Shown here: positions 37,033 through 49,800 of the stretch, one piece after another
How the letters are laid out: each line of letters starts with the position of its first letter
How positions within the stretch are numbered: the first letter of the stretch is position 1
Assembly (NCBI GenBank): GCA_003260075.1
Contig: QLIY01000581.1
Location: forward strand, 1 to 64,000
Direction: 5' to 3'
Origin: Phallusia mammillata
Taxonomy: Eukaryota; Chordata; Ascidiacea; Phlebobranchia; Ascidiidae
DNA length: 64,000 nt
Translations under genes and position numbers: made by a program
The notes under the pieces: model-generated
The model's database searches: none
What the model saw: the letters and a program-made list of their open reading frames with translations, nothing else
Told to the model about the DNA's origin: nothing

Positions 37033-40000
37033 ATGTTGAGCCCAAGGCGTTACACAAATACCGAGCGTCACGTGATCCAACGTAGCCTATCAGGTTCGAT
37101 CTGTGATGATGACACTCGAATTTGGGAGGACCCCCCTCCTCCGTACAGCGTCGATGATCCAGCAACGTCTTCTTCCTCTTACGGCAGCGACGGGGACGTT
37201 TTTCTCCCCACGCGCCAACGGCAATCGCCGGTCTATTGGCCGACAACCGACCACCGGCACCGAAGTCAGAAGGAAGTCTTATCCATTATGAGAGAGAATG
37301 ATAAGCGGTGGGCAAGTGGGAACCAGCGGTCTGTGCAAGCTTTTGAGTTTCCAGATGTGGCTATGGCGGGTATAACGACCCGTTACCCCGACAACAATAC
37401 CACAAGGTATATAAAACTTGACGAAGGGCTTTCGGACATCGAGTACTTGATGTAAGTGGGTTAATGCGAGCCAGTGTGTAGATGCACGCCGTCGTGGATT
37501 GTTGTCATCTGTGGCTTTGCATGCTCGCTTGTCGTGTAAAACGATCCAGGTTTGTTTTCAACATTGGGTCGACTAATAGATAGATTGGTAGGAAGTGATT
37601 CAAACTTACTAAACACTGAAAACCACTTACAAAATACGAGGATCCAATTCAAAGTGATTTAGCAGTATGGAGACTAAACGCAAAAGTGAGGTTAATAAAC
37701 ATAACGCCAACAGTAAAATTTAAAAAAGAAACATTTAAAATGAGCTTAACTTTAAAAGATTTTACGTTGATGCAAACTACCCCATGTCGAAAACACTTTC
37801 TATAAAGATCCAAAACAAAGAAAGATAAGATAAAAATAAATATATCTCAACGAGTGAAGGTGACCATAATATTAAGGGTAATTTTGACCAAAGTTTAAGG
37901 GCCCAACTGCCTCACTAATTTGCTTACAACCACAACACTGCCGCATCACAATTCATCATGCTTGGTCAGTTTGACATTAACGTGTGCAACATTGCATAAA
38001 ATTGTAGTGACAAGAATGCACAAAATTCATCATCGCTTTTGCTTGGAATTTTAGGCATTGATCCAATTATTGATCTGTTTGTTTGGTTTTATCACATCTT
38101 TTGTACAAAAAAGCCCTTTTGAAGTATATCAGAAGGTATTACCAAGCTTTGGACTATTTCACTTTTAGCCTTAACTTTCATATCGCTATAGTTGTTGCTT
38201 TGCATTATCTATGAGATAACAGTGGTGATTATGATCAAACAAACGCTATCAAGCTCGTTTACACGTCAGACATCAGATACGAATGTGAAATCAACCGTGA
38301 CTGATCGATACGTCACCGCGTGACGTCATAACCCCCGAGGCTCTTAAGGCTTTTTAACTTTTGGCTGTTGCGTAGTAAACTGTTAATTCAAAGCTAAACA
38401 ATCACTTTTAGCAAAATTTTGGAATAGCAAAGCTGTTAGCAAAACAATAAATTTCAAAGTCAAGTAACTAGGCGACATGACCACCTACTGTGGTAACAAT
38501 AACTGAACAATTTACTCCTCACAAATCAAAACAAATACTACGACCATTCGATCACACGTATTGGTACCAGTACAAACAACAACGCGTTAAACAGTGTGAA
38601 AATACCAAGATATGTTATCGCGTGGTAAATTGAATAGCATGGTTTCAATCACACAAGGTTCGTATCGTAAATTCATTCGGTTGTGCGACGCTATTTGCTA
38701 TTGTGGAACAAAGCAACAATAGAAACGCGATGCTGTTGGTTAAAAGGGTGCGTAACAGTAGAAACGTACAACTTTCTGGCTGTGGTGATGCTTTTGTTTT
38801 GTCTTCTATTTTCTTTCTGACATCAATATGTAGAAAAACATATTTTCATTTTGCATGTATCAGACCAGACAATGTTCGACATTGCCCTGGATTGTATGTT
38901 TGTGCACGTTTTAGGCTCACTTAAATCCAATATTAAATAGGGTGGATGTTTTTGCATGCCATAAGTAAGGCGCATCGCCGTGGGTTCCTCGAAGGTTGAT
39001 GTGATTCGTAACGGTTCAAAATTTTACAAAACATACAAAATAATATTGGACGCCGACTTTTTGTATGCACACCTGGACACTCAAATTTTTCGTGCTAGTA
39101 GTGTTGCTTTTAAGTCAAAAATACGCTTTGGCGCCGATAAACAGGACACACGAAATACCAACTATAGGCAGGAAAACAAGTAATAAATCTACAGAGTATG
39201 TACACGTACTTTTTGGAACTAAAACGTGGTGATAAACGTGTAAAGGTCGATTAAACGCAATTCCTGGTCGAAGCAAACACGATTTCGTGTTTTTGTCAAA
39301 AAATACGGGCTAAAATAAACCTTGTATGCGTCATAGGGTGCGTGTAAGTTAGAGGTGGGGTAAGTTTAGGGGGGCAGGCGCCATGCACGCCCTTTACCTT
39401 ATGGCAGTGAATAGTGGGGTGTCTACTTGGGTCGGAACACTGTGTGAAGTCCCGCTGCAATGTAAACTATGGGGAAAGTCACATAGCCCTTGGCCTCTTA
39501 CACGTTCAAAACAGCGTAACCCCGCGCGCCAGAAATTGATGTATAAGTTTGTGTCGCAAATACCGATGCGCTGCTTAAGTTTTACGAGCCCGCCAAAAAA
39601 CATAAGTTACTTTATCAAACCACAGTTGAAGTTTTACAATTTTTTTACGTTGTAACCTTTTAAAATAGAACTTTGGCCGATCCAAATAGGAGATATTATA
39701 AAATTGACCTGTGTACCATTGAAAAAACTTATAGGTCAATGGTCCTTAACCTTTTTGGTGTAGTTTCCCACTAAAAGCAATCACCAATTTCGAATTTTCC
39801 ATCCGTTGTTTCCATGATGATGTTTTGTGTTGTACATTAATAATATTCTGTGTTCCAATGAAAATACTTATCTTTGATATTAAACAATCAGATTTATAGC
39901 CTAAAATATTCAAATAAAACTTAAAAATAACAATCTTGGTATCATAAACGTATGTTCCACCGGTCAAGAGCCACTGTTATATAAGGTGGTAAATACGCTG

Positions 40001-43000
40001 AACATACATGAGCAAGTAAATTCAATTTTCGAAATCTTGTTAAAAAATGTACGTAGCCTCAGTACGGTAGTAAATCCCCCGGAAATACGGTACCTTTAGG
40101 TTAAAGCCAGCGTTCACGCGGTCGTCTAGGATAAATACACGCCAGATGGTTTCCTTACGTTAAAGGGGGATGGTTAACATGAACAAATTGAATCGATGTA
40201 GGTTATTGATCGTCGATTGATTTTCGTCTGTCGTCAACATCTGCTTTTATGACGTAACAGTCACCGCTAGTTCGTAGTTCACCTGAATATGACCCCAGCC
40301 ACGTGCACCGATTCGCTTTAATTGAAAGGTTCTGCTTTGTTTGGCGTAAATACATTTGATTCTTACGGACATTAATTGATTTTTTGACTTTTTTGCTTGA
40401 TCAAATTATTTCTTACTAAAGTGTTTAGTGCCTTTTCAAAACGACCAACTAATAATGCGCGTTTAGGACTTGCCAAACAACCTTTGTTTCATTAGATAGT
40501 GGTGCTACAACCTTCGCAATATAGGGTATATGAATCCGTTTGTTTAAAATGAAACATACAACAGAAAACATACCACAATACCTGGTTTTATTAACATTGA
40601 TTAATCCGGTTACCGTTCCAACTAATGAATTGCCAATTTGGAACTAATAAAAACGGCTTTGTAGGACGCTTAACAGATTAAATTAAAGTGGAATGATATC
40701 AAATCGATCTAGGAACAAATTGAGATTATTACGTGTCACATTCAGCTTCACTCAAGCGCGACCGTCTGAGATTTTATATCGATTTCAAGTGCCTTGGCCT
40801 TTTTGTGTGGCCAACGTTTCAATTGACAGCGAAAATAAAAGCGGAAAACATAAAACCAATGAACTAGGAACGGGAATAAATAAAATACCTAACAGGAACG
40901 TGGGAACTAAATGAGAAATCATTCCCATTACATCATCAATTGGAACGATTCTCTTCCTTTATCGCAGAGTTGTCAGTTTGACATAAACAACCCACAGCTT
41001 GAACTCCCTGCTACTAAGTACAGTAAATTCCCACGATATAATGCAAATTGGGAAATGCAATTTACTCCTTGGGTCCAAAGTCTCGCGGCGATTCTCAACA
41101 CAGCATGTGTTTCCCTGCAGTGACCCACACAGATTATAATGCAGCTCAAAACAGCAACAAGTCCGATTACATTATTCGACTTTGTACACAATAAGATAAC
41201 AGTTTGTTGTCGTATCTTATGACCATATTTATTGCACGTAAAGCAGGGGTGTCCAAACTTTTTTGATGGGGGCCAATTTTTAGCAGGTGAAGACGCCCGC
41301 GGGCCAACGCCCCCCCCCCCCACAAATATACGGGATTTAAGGAAATTGTGGGATTTTGTTGCGTCAGCGTCACGTATAGGGATGCACTTTTTTGAGTTCA
41401 TTGTCACGTGACGGCAATAAAGCCAGCACACATATCGTCCAAGGCAGGCCACATGTAATGTTTTTAAAAGAGACTTAGAAATTTAAAAACACATCATTAA
41501 ATCAATACGTTGCTACAGTTCTGCAAACAAAACCCCAAGTCGACTTCACCTAGGTAGTTTCACCACATGAACATTAAATTGCGACACCCTGTGAAATATT
41601 CTTTGCTTCGAATTCATTGCATTCCAAGCCAACATAAAACACAGAAACGCAAACATAAGGTCGAAAACCCCGTCGCTTGCTTCCGGTAGTCACTTAACAC
41701 GTATGTACATTGCTAGCCCTGTGTTTGTCCAAATCTGAGGTAATGGCAAAACACAACTAGGCTAATATGGAGAAGTGCAAAAATTGCAACACCAAAAGCA
41801 ACTTCAATATGTCACAAAACATTACGTCATAATCATGAAAACATTACTTCACATACGTAACCTTAGAGTCATGCGGGATTAAAATTGCGATGCAGTTATG
41901 ACATTAAAATAAAAACTTTTGTTTTCTACCTTTCAGAGTCCCTAAGATGCCAAAGCCAGAAGCTCAATGCGAATACGACGGTTACAGAAAGAAAAGCATC
42001 AAAAACAAATTCGCCTTGCCGAAGAAGACAGTCAAAAAGGTTGAAACCATCGTTGCATATCACGTAAGACGAATGTTACTTTACCGTAGTTTGAAAATTT
42101 ATCAAACCGGTTTCAATCAAAAACTTTTGTTTGTGTTTGGATGTAGAAAACATTTTATGACCGCTAGACATACAACGCTACCATAAATGCACAAAGCAGT
42201 ATATAAGATACTCCTCTGAACATTAACGTACGGCAAACCGTGGGTATAGTAAAATGTGCGGTGGGATTCGAACCCATTATCATTAGGCTAACAATTGCTT
42301 TAATCGTAAAATCGAAAAAGAATGCAATTGCTGATTGAAATTCACGTTTAGTTTCACAATGTAACGTCGCTTTTTATATTTCAGTACCACCTGAAGTCTA
42401 TCGTGGTCAACAGAATCAAGGAAACTTCAAGACGACCTTATAGACCAGGTGAGTTAAACAAATGCGCTAATTGAAAGACCAGAAACATATGCTAAGTCAA
42501 GCTTTACATTCTGCAAATCGAGGTGCTCAGGACCCAGATTTTACAACTTTGATATCCATTGCTTGATCTAAACATTATAAAATGAGAATTTGAATTCTAA
42601 TTTTACATTATGATGCAAAAAAAGATCAAATACTCTCTTTTCATAACTGACAAGAAGTTAAAAAAAGCCCCCCCCCCAATACTCTCTTTCCATAACTGAC
42701 AAGAAGTTAAAAAAAGTTATTATTACGAAAATTTGAAGCCCCGTCCACCAAATGCACTGCATACGTCATTTGTATGTGTGTGACATCACAATGAGTCGCG
42801 CTGATCACTCGAAACATTTTCTGTCCTTTCATCATCAATTTTCACATTTACATGCCCGGATTTTGTGCCTTGACTCTGCCATTGATTTTCAGGCGAGAAA
42901 CTCAGCACTCCTGACAAGGGAAAAGCCCCCAAACTTTGGAAGATCGAATGCAATGAACAGAACGGAGAAAGAGTAACGATTCCGTTCACATCCGAAAAGG

Positions 43001-45070
43001 CTATTTGTCCAGTGTAAGTTAATGTCAAATTTCAGCGGGAATTTTTTTAGATTTTTTGAAAGTTTTTTTATTTATTTTCTAAATTTCAGCGAAATTTTTT
43101 AAAAATAATTTATTTGTTTTTTTTAAATATCAGTGGGATTTTTTGTATTTAACTTATTTTTATTTTTTTACTTTTAGCGGGATTTGAACCCGAGACGCTT
43201 CGTGGCATTAGTTAATCTATAATTGGCCAAGACTTAGTTGCTTAGTTCTTTGTGCTATTTACACCACGATTCATTTGCTTGTGTATTCCTTCACAAATTA
43301 CAAAACAATGTTTTATTACCAGGTGTCGCTGTAGCAAGTCAGAACCGTGTAATCAATGCCACGGCCTTGGCAGAACCCCCTGCTATTTCTGCAATGGTGA
43401 TGGAAGAATTTCCAAAATTGAAACCCATTGCATAGTAAGTTTGAGACTTTTTTTATAACACGGACTAAATCAGATAGATAAATAATTTTTAAATCTCCAG
43501 CATCGTTAAAAGTACAAATTATTTAAATTCACCCCCAAGGGTCTAGACAAAAATTAACCTCCATTGGGAAACACCTTTTTGAATAAAGACTTTACTTTTA
43601 GGCAACTGCTTTTAAGTACTTGCATAGTTTTTCCTATTATTAGGCAGTTATAAAAACAGGTTGAAATATATAGTCGTTTATTGCAGACCTCGCATGACGG
43701 AGATTCAACACCTCACACCGTACATCACAGTTATGCCTGCCACCATTGTCACGGACAAGCAATGGAAATGTATGTAACAATACGCCTTGGATTTACGACT
43801 ACGAAAAAAAAGACAACTTGGCTGCAGTTACAATCAAAATTAATTTGGTCCCCATTACAATGTGATATCATTTAGGCGCCAATCACAATATAAATTTAAA
43901 CAGAAAATTACAAGTTTGAAAATTTCATACATTTCGTGGAGGTTATAAGTGTTTGTTTCTTTTTAAGGTGTGCTGGGTGTTTTGGAACAGGCCGTTGCAC
44001 CTGTCGTACCTGCAAAGGTTCGGGATATGTTGTCAACTACGATGAAATGATTATCAAGAGGTAAATTAATGTGATTTAATCACGTATAAACCAGACAACC
44101 CCCCCCCCCTGATTATCAAGAGGTAAATTAATGTGATTTAATCACGTATAAACCAGATAACATTTAAAGGTTTTTCACTGTCCTATTAAAGTTGAAATAT
44201 AGGCTACTTCAAATGAACGCACAAGACACAGTAACACACTAAAAAGAAATACACAATTGCAAACTGGAAATCAAAGCAGTACAAAGCTTAAACGCCATTT
44301 TTTGCAATTGAAAGTTAATGTACCTGTTTTCTGAAACTGTCATGTAAAAATCGAACTGGAAATTGGCGCACCAAATCAGTCACAAAATGCTTTCTGTTTC
44401 AACCTAATCACTTCCAAACTGTTTCAGGTATGAAATGGTGAATGAGTACTACACAGAGGTCCCAGGCCTTGACGAAAAAAAGCTACAGAAAAGCGAGGCT
44501 AAAATCATTTTCCACGACAAAGGCAAGTCATTACGACCAATCCAATTCAAAGATTGCTGCCAAGAAGAAATGGTCAACGCATCATCAGCGTACCTGCAGT
44601 ACCAAGCCAAAAAATCAACCGGCAAAATCAGACACCAGGTTAGTACTAATGCACTGTTTCCCAACTTTTTGACGGCCTTAGCTATTAATTAGAAGATTTT
44701 TTTCAAAGCCAAACCAAATGAGATCACCCTGAAAATCAATCTATACTGGGTCAAAATATAAACAGATGCGATTTTTTTTGCTACGTCCATGTCGCCTAAA
44801 ACTTGGGCTAACGTCTTTTTCCAGTCATGTCAATAATTTTACGCAGTAAAACTGATTATTGCAGTTGAACCTTTACTAACGACCAGTCTACCAGCTATCT
44901 TAATTTTGGAACACAGCTTTTACCAAATCTTGTTTTCATTTCAGACTCACAGCGTCAACTTGTTTGAAATTTACAAAGTCACTTTCTACGATTCTAAGCA
45001 TATTTTCTGGATCACCGGCAAGAACCGCAAACCGTCTGTCAGCAACAACAGTCAATGCAAAGTGATGTAA
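37033..45070 (+). CDS. SSUH2: SSUH2-like cysteine-rich zinc-finger protein
   Basis: Nine exons with fully consistent phases give 451 residues: 37033-37451, 41937-42063, 42385-42448, 42893-43013, 43323-43434, 43687-43769, 43968-44060, 44428-44638, 44945-45070. The core (exons 5-7) carries a series of C-x-x-C-x-G-x-G knuckles: CNQCHGLG, CYFCNGDG, CHHCHGQA, CAGCFGTG, CRTCKGSG. This is the DnaJ-type zinc-binding pattern that defines the Ssu-2 homolog family, whose biochemical role is poorly known. Exon 1 is a long low-complexity N-terminus with a PPPPY (WW-domain ligand) motif and a Ser run; it joins exon 2 by a perfect GTAAGT donor and matching phase across a 4.5-kb intron, the least certain link. 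The protein ends CKVM, a possible CaaX prenylation signal. The exon 7 donor is duplicated at the 44,099 join. Confidence 0.8.
39737..39976. mobile_element. Degenerate hAT-type element in SSUH2 intron 1
   Basis: CAATGGTCCTTAACC at the left is imperfectly inverted at the right (GGTCAAGAGCCACTG). Flanks TTATAG / TTATAT hint at a decayed target duplication. Non-coding. Confidence 0.45.
41244..41450. mobile_element. Partial hAT-type element in SSUH2 intron 1
   Basis: CAGGGGTGTCCAAACTTTTT is a typical left end, like those at 30,689 and 61,959. The right end is not recognisable. A 12-C run at 41310-41321 interrupts it, possibly a join with missing sequence. Confidence 0.5.
42240..42300 (-). repeat. 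tRNA 3'-half-like SINE fragment
   Basis: On the minus strand GGGTTCGAATCCC is a perfect B box inside SSUH2 intron 2. A similar half-tRNA (CGGGTTCAAATCCCGC, minus) lies at 43,178-43,195 in intron 4. Neither has a full cloverleaf. Confidence 0.4.
42629..42716. repeat. 10-C join between 39-bp direct copies
   Basis: Run at 42668-42677; AATACTCTCTTTTCATAACT at 42629 restarts at 42678 with one change. Confidence 0.85.
44048..44162. repeat. 11-C join duplicating an SSUH2 exon-intron border
   Basis: Run at 44099-44109; the copy TGATTATCAAGAGGTAAATT contains the last coding bases of exon 7 and its donor, so this splice donor appears twice. The first (44,060) is used in the model. Confidence 0.85.
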
Positions 45071-46826
45071 AAAATGTATTTCTTCGTGTTTTGAGATGAC
45101 AAAAAAGTTCCACCTAAGCGCCAAGTTCCTGTAGTACCTGAATGACTTCATTGCGTCAATATTTTCTGCGCTTAACCCTGTTTTAAGTCTTACTTGTCAG
45201 TGTTGTGTTCTGTGTTTGTCCTTAAAAATGGAGTCGCAATTTTTCGCGGTACAATTGTATTTAGAAATCCTGTTTTCTTGTACAAATAATGTACTGTACA
45301 TGAAAGTCTTTGCGTTTAATTAATCAACGTTTGGCAATGAGTTTAAAAGACACAATTAATCAGTCCTTATAATAAAGTGTTATAATCATAAAAAACAATG
45401 TTAGCTTGCCAGAAATTCGTTCTATTAAGTTCCATGCATAGATAACATACACAAGTTATTTAAAAAGTGGTGTTTTTGATTTCTGTTTCGTGTTTGTACA
45501 AAAATCAACCGCCCTTACATAGAAATGAAGAAATACATGAATATTGTTTTTAAACTGTTTGTTTGAAATAATTATCGCATGATTACGAAATGTGCTTTGC
45601 TTTACATTGCCCTAATGCCGTAGTAATTAGTTTAACGCTCAGTAGAAAACTGCATTGGCCTTTTCAAACCTTTTTTTCTCTCGCCACATATTTTTTTCCA
45701 CTTTTACGCACTTTAATTGTTGCAGTGCAGTGGATACAAAGCCGCTAGTAATGAATTAATTATGCCTAATGTTGTTTAAATACGATTGTGTATACGTTTG
45801 TGTGATATTTCATATACATGGTGTTCTTTTACCAAACGTGTACGCTATACATTTGCCTATACATCAGTCAATTTTTTTTAAATGGCGAGCAACATTGTTG
45901 GAATTGATTAACACTTAAAAAATTGTAATTTGCTTCATAACAACATTTCAATGATGTAAAAATCGCAATGATATATTTTTGTTTCTCTTCTTTTCAAGCA
46001 TGCTGATGTAAAAATACATTTTCCTTTGCGAAAACGTTTGCCTACCAGCAACTAATACATGAAAAACCGTCTACATTGTGCAATTGATCATAAATAAAGA
46101 GTTTAAAAAAGGCAGACACAAAAACAACAAATTTTCCTGGGCTGTTGCCGTCTAAAGAACCTATATGCTAAATGTCCATTAGACTTAAACGTTTTTGTTA
46201 AAAATTTTCCAAAAATACTTGGTAATGTCAAGCATGCAGTCTTACCAAAACTACCAATATTAGAATAGGAGCACACTAAAAAAACAACAGAAACGCCATA
46301 AAGTTATCATTAATCCTTCAAGTACAACTTAATCCGTGTTTAGGCTGCCTGCCAACGCAACAACACCTATTCCCACGCTATGGCTGACTGACATATAATA
46401 ACAGTTTGTTGACCCACCAGAAATTAAAGCGATAAAACCTAAAAAGATCAAAGACATTTGTACGAACTACACGAAAAACAATATCCCAGAACTTCTAGTA
46501 ACTGTTCAATCAAACGCAAATGACACTTACAAATTTGACAGCTTGTCAAATCTCACTATCACAACTTAATACATTAGCTCTATCTAAATACAAGCCAATA
46601 CAGTAGCAATTGTTCTTATAATGTCACAGTTTATATTATGACGTCATACATGTACTGACATTACATTAGCTCACATACAAAAAAACTGTTTTCAGTATTG
46701 TTTTGTTGCCGAACAATTTGCCACAATGATTTGTGAAAAGCAGCCTCAAACGAAAGAAGCGACTTAAATTAATATGATGAACTTTTGCGTATTTCACTGG
46801 TGACGAACTGAAGAACAATAATTAAC
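45071..46826. other. Intergenic: 3' end of SSUH2-like gene to next start
   Basis: AT-rich, no open exon found. Candidate polyadenylation signals AATAAA lie at about 45,371 and 46,095. TGACGTCA occurs at about 46,640. Confidence 0.5.
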
Positions 46827-49800
46827 ATGGAAGAGGCAATGCCCAGACAAATATTCGATAAACTAACTTCATGTGACCCAGGTCTTGCTTGGGAACTATG
46901 TAGGTAGGTGTAATTTTTTGGGGTTTCTATCGTAAAGTTTTGTTAACTTTGTTTTGCCTGTTATTTTGGGTGTTAATTTAAGTTAACTACATTTGAAATT
47001 TTTGTGCTTGTTTTTTTGTTTGTGATTATAGGTTTAGCTACATTGGAAAGTTTTGTTTTTTGTATGTGACTTAAGTACAGGTTGTACAGCTGTATTGGAA
47101 AGTTTTGCGTTTTTTTTGTAGAAATTATGTTGGATATCAGCTTTTGGGTCGTGAACCAGTGGTGGTGCCTTTTCTAGATGAAGCTTATCACTTTGTACCG
47201 TTCGGTGTCATTGTGAAAAGAGGACAGCAATCAGTATGTTCAAATATAATAAATCATAACTTAAACAAAGCATACGAAATGTGTTTTTTTCAATAAAAAA
47301 ACTCATAAAAAACGACACCTTACCTAGAATAAAACTAATTCTATAAAACATATGCCTGATTTCAGTACTTTTAAATCAAAAAAACACTTGAAAATTTATT
47401 TAAATGTAATATTTCTTAGAAGAAACTAACAACAACCGTATGTGCACAGTTTCGTGCTCTAGGGACATCTAGTGGCAAAGCGTCATACGCAATAATCGGT
47501 TCAATGACGAGTGTCACAGCGCCTCACGTGGACAAATCTGCGTTCCAGCAGAAACCGGAAAAAGTACCGGATTATCAATTCAACAAAAAGTTAGTTACAT
47601 ACTAAGTCTTCGCCATGTAACATTCAAGTTGTAAACTCCAAGGAAATTACACAAATAATTACCACAAAAAATATACTTTTTACACTTAAAGTGTTATCGA
47701 ATAACTCTTACAATATACTTTAAACTAGCTTAATGCCATAAACTAGAACAGTAGCAGGACCTGTTTTACACTTATGTCCATAACAACGATCGCTAAAATG
47801 GCGACATTGTTATGTATTACGCCAGGGGTCGGCAACCTTTTAGGCGACGCGTGCCAATTTACTTGTTATTTCCATGTGTCAATGTCCTCGCGTGCCAACG
47901 TTTTTCTAAATAATAGTGGTTCGTACCAGCAGATATCAATAATATAGAGAAAGCAGAGTGTTTTGTGCACGTAGGGCTGAATTTTAAACAATGGCATAAT
48001 AAAAACTGAAAACAAACAGTGTAACAGGTTGAATTGTTACTTTAATATAAACACGCAAATCGGTTGGCGTGCAATTAAAAACCACCTCGCGTTTCAACCT
48101 TGGCACGCGTGCCAGAGTTTGCCGACCCTGTATTACACAAACTTTCTCACAGTTTTGTTTTTAAACTAAAATCAGAAATAAGCCTAAAATTTACCTATAG
48201 GTATGTTTATCGAATTTCGGGAATAAAGGATGGAATCAAAAAAGCCGTAAAGATTAAAATCAATGGGACAGAGTGTTTTGATATTTCCCTCAGCATGGAG
48301 TTGGGCAAGTTAGTGATGGACAAAAGATTGCCAGAATTAGACGATGTGAAAAAGTTGTTTGTGGTGTATGAAGTTTACTACGCACAATCAGTCAGCGTTA
48401 GTGTAACCATAGGTGAGTTATGCAGACATTAAAATACAGCTTTTAGTAAGCCTCTATTGCAGTTAGCTACAGTAAACATATACACGTACTAGGGGCAGCC
48501 CTAGCTAAAGCGTTCATGCAGACCAGCGATCACGGTACTCATCCCCCCCCCCAAATACAGCCTTTAGTAAGTTTTTATTGCAGTTAGCTACAGTAAACAT
48601 ATACACGTACTGGGTCAGGCCTGAAGCGTTCATGCAGACAAGCGATCACGGTAGACTCACTTATAAATCAAGAATGCTTGGGTGACCTGTTTGATTCGGT
48701 ATGACGTCTTTAATGGGCTTGGTGTACAATGATTTATTGCAGTTAGGTTTATTTATTTGTTTGCTAATAATGAACTATCACGACGATATGAAGACAAAAA
48801 GAAAGTTTTATAAAATAGCAGCAAACAGCTATTGATGCAAAAACAGTTTAAATGGCATTTGTACCTATTTGAACCCCCCCCCCCGTTTTGATCCCTTTCT
48901 ACCCAAAGGGCAACCAGGTTTTAGAAATTCTTTCCGAAATAAAAATACCCCCCCCCCGTAATAGTTCTTTCCGTTCAGCATTACTTAAAACATTTTTTCT
49001 CAGTGATGAAAAAAATGGGGTCGAATGTAAATTCTGATTTCATTTTCCCTTCAATTGGGGTCGCCTATAAAAAAGGTTGAAGACCACTGATTTAGGTTGT
49101 TTCTTAAGGCCCTTGCCTCAAATAACTGTCAGAAGCAAAAAAATGCAGTAATTGTGAAGAATAAATTTAAAGCCCTTATTGTTACTCATTCAGAGGCATG
49201 TCCTTTTTATTTTTCAAGAGATTATTCAAGAGAACCATACCCCCCCCCCAATGCTTGGGTGACCTGTTTGATTCGGTATGACGTCTTTAATGGGCTTAGT
49301 GTACAATGATTTATTGCAGTTTTGCAATGAACTATCACGACGATATGAAGACAAAAGGAAAGTTTTTTTATAAAATAGCAGCAAACAGCTATTGATGCAA
49401 AAACAGTCTAAATCAGGGATTCTTAACTTTTTTGCATTTGTATCAATTTGAACGTTTAGGTAGTTTTTAAACCCTTGCCTCAAATAACTGTCAGAAGCAA
49501 AAAAAATGCAGTAATTGTGAAGAAAAAATTTAAAGCCCTAATTGTTACTCATTTAGAGGCATGTCCTTTTTATTTTTCGAGATTTTATTCAAGAGAACCA
49601 TGCTGAAACTTGACAGTTTTTCACAAATGGGTCTACACAACTTTAATTTTAATACAGTACATCGTACCCGTTGTTTTGATCCCTTTCTACCCAAAGGGCA
49701 ACCAGGTTTTAGAAATTCTTGCCGAAATAAAAATGCCAACACTAAAAACAATTTACAGGATTTACAAACTATTCTATGTTTTACTCAACAACTACAAAAA

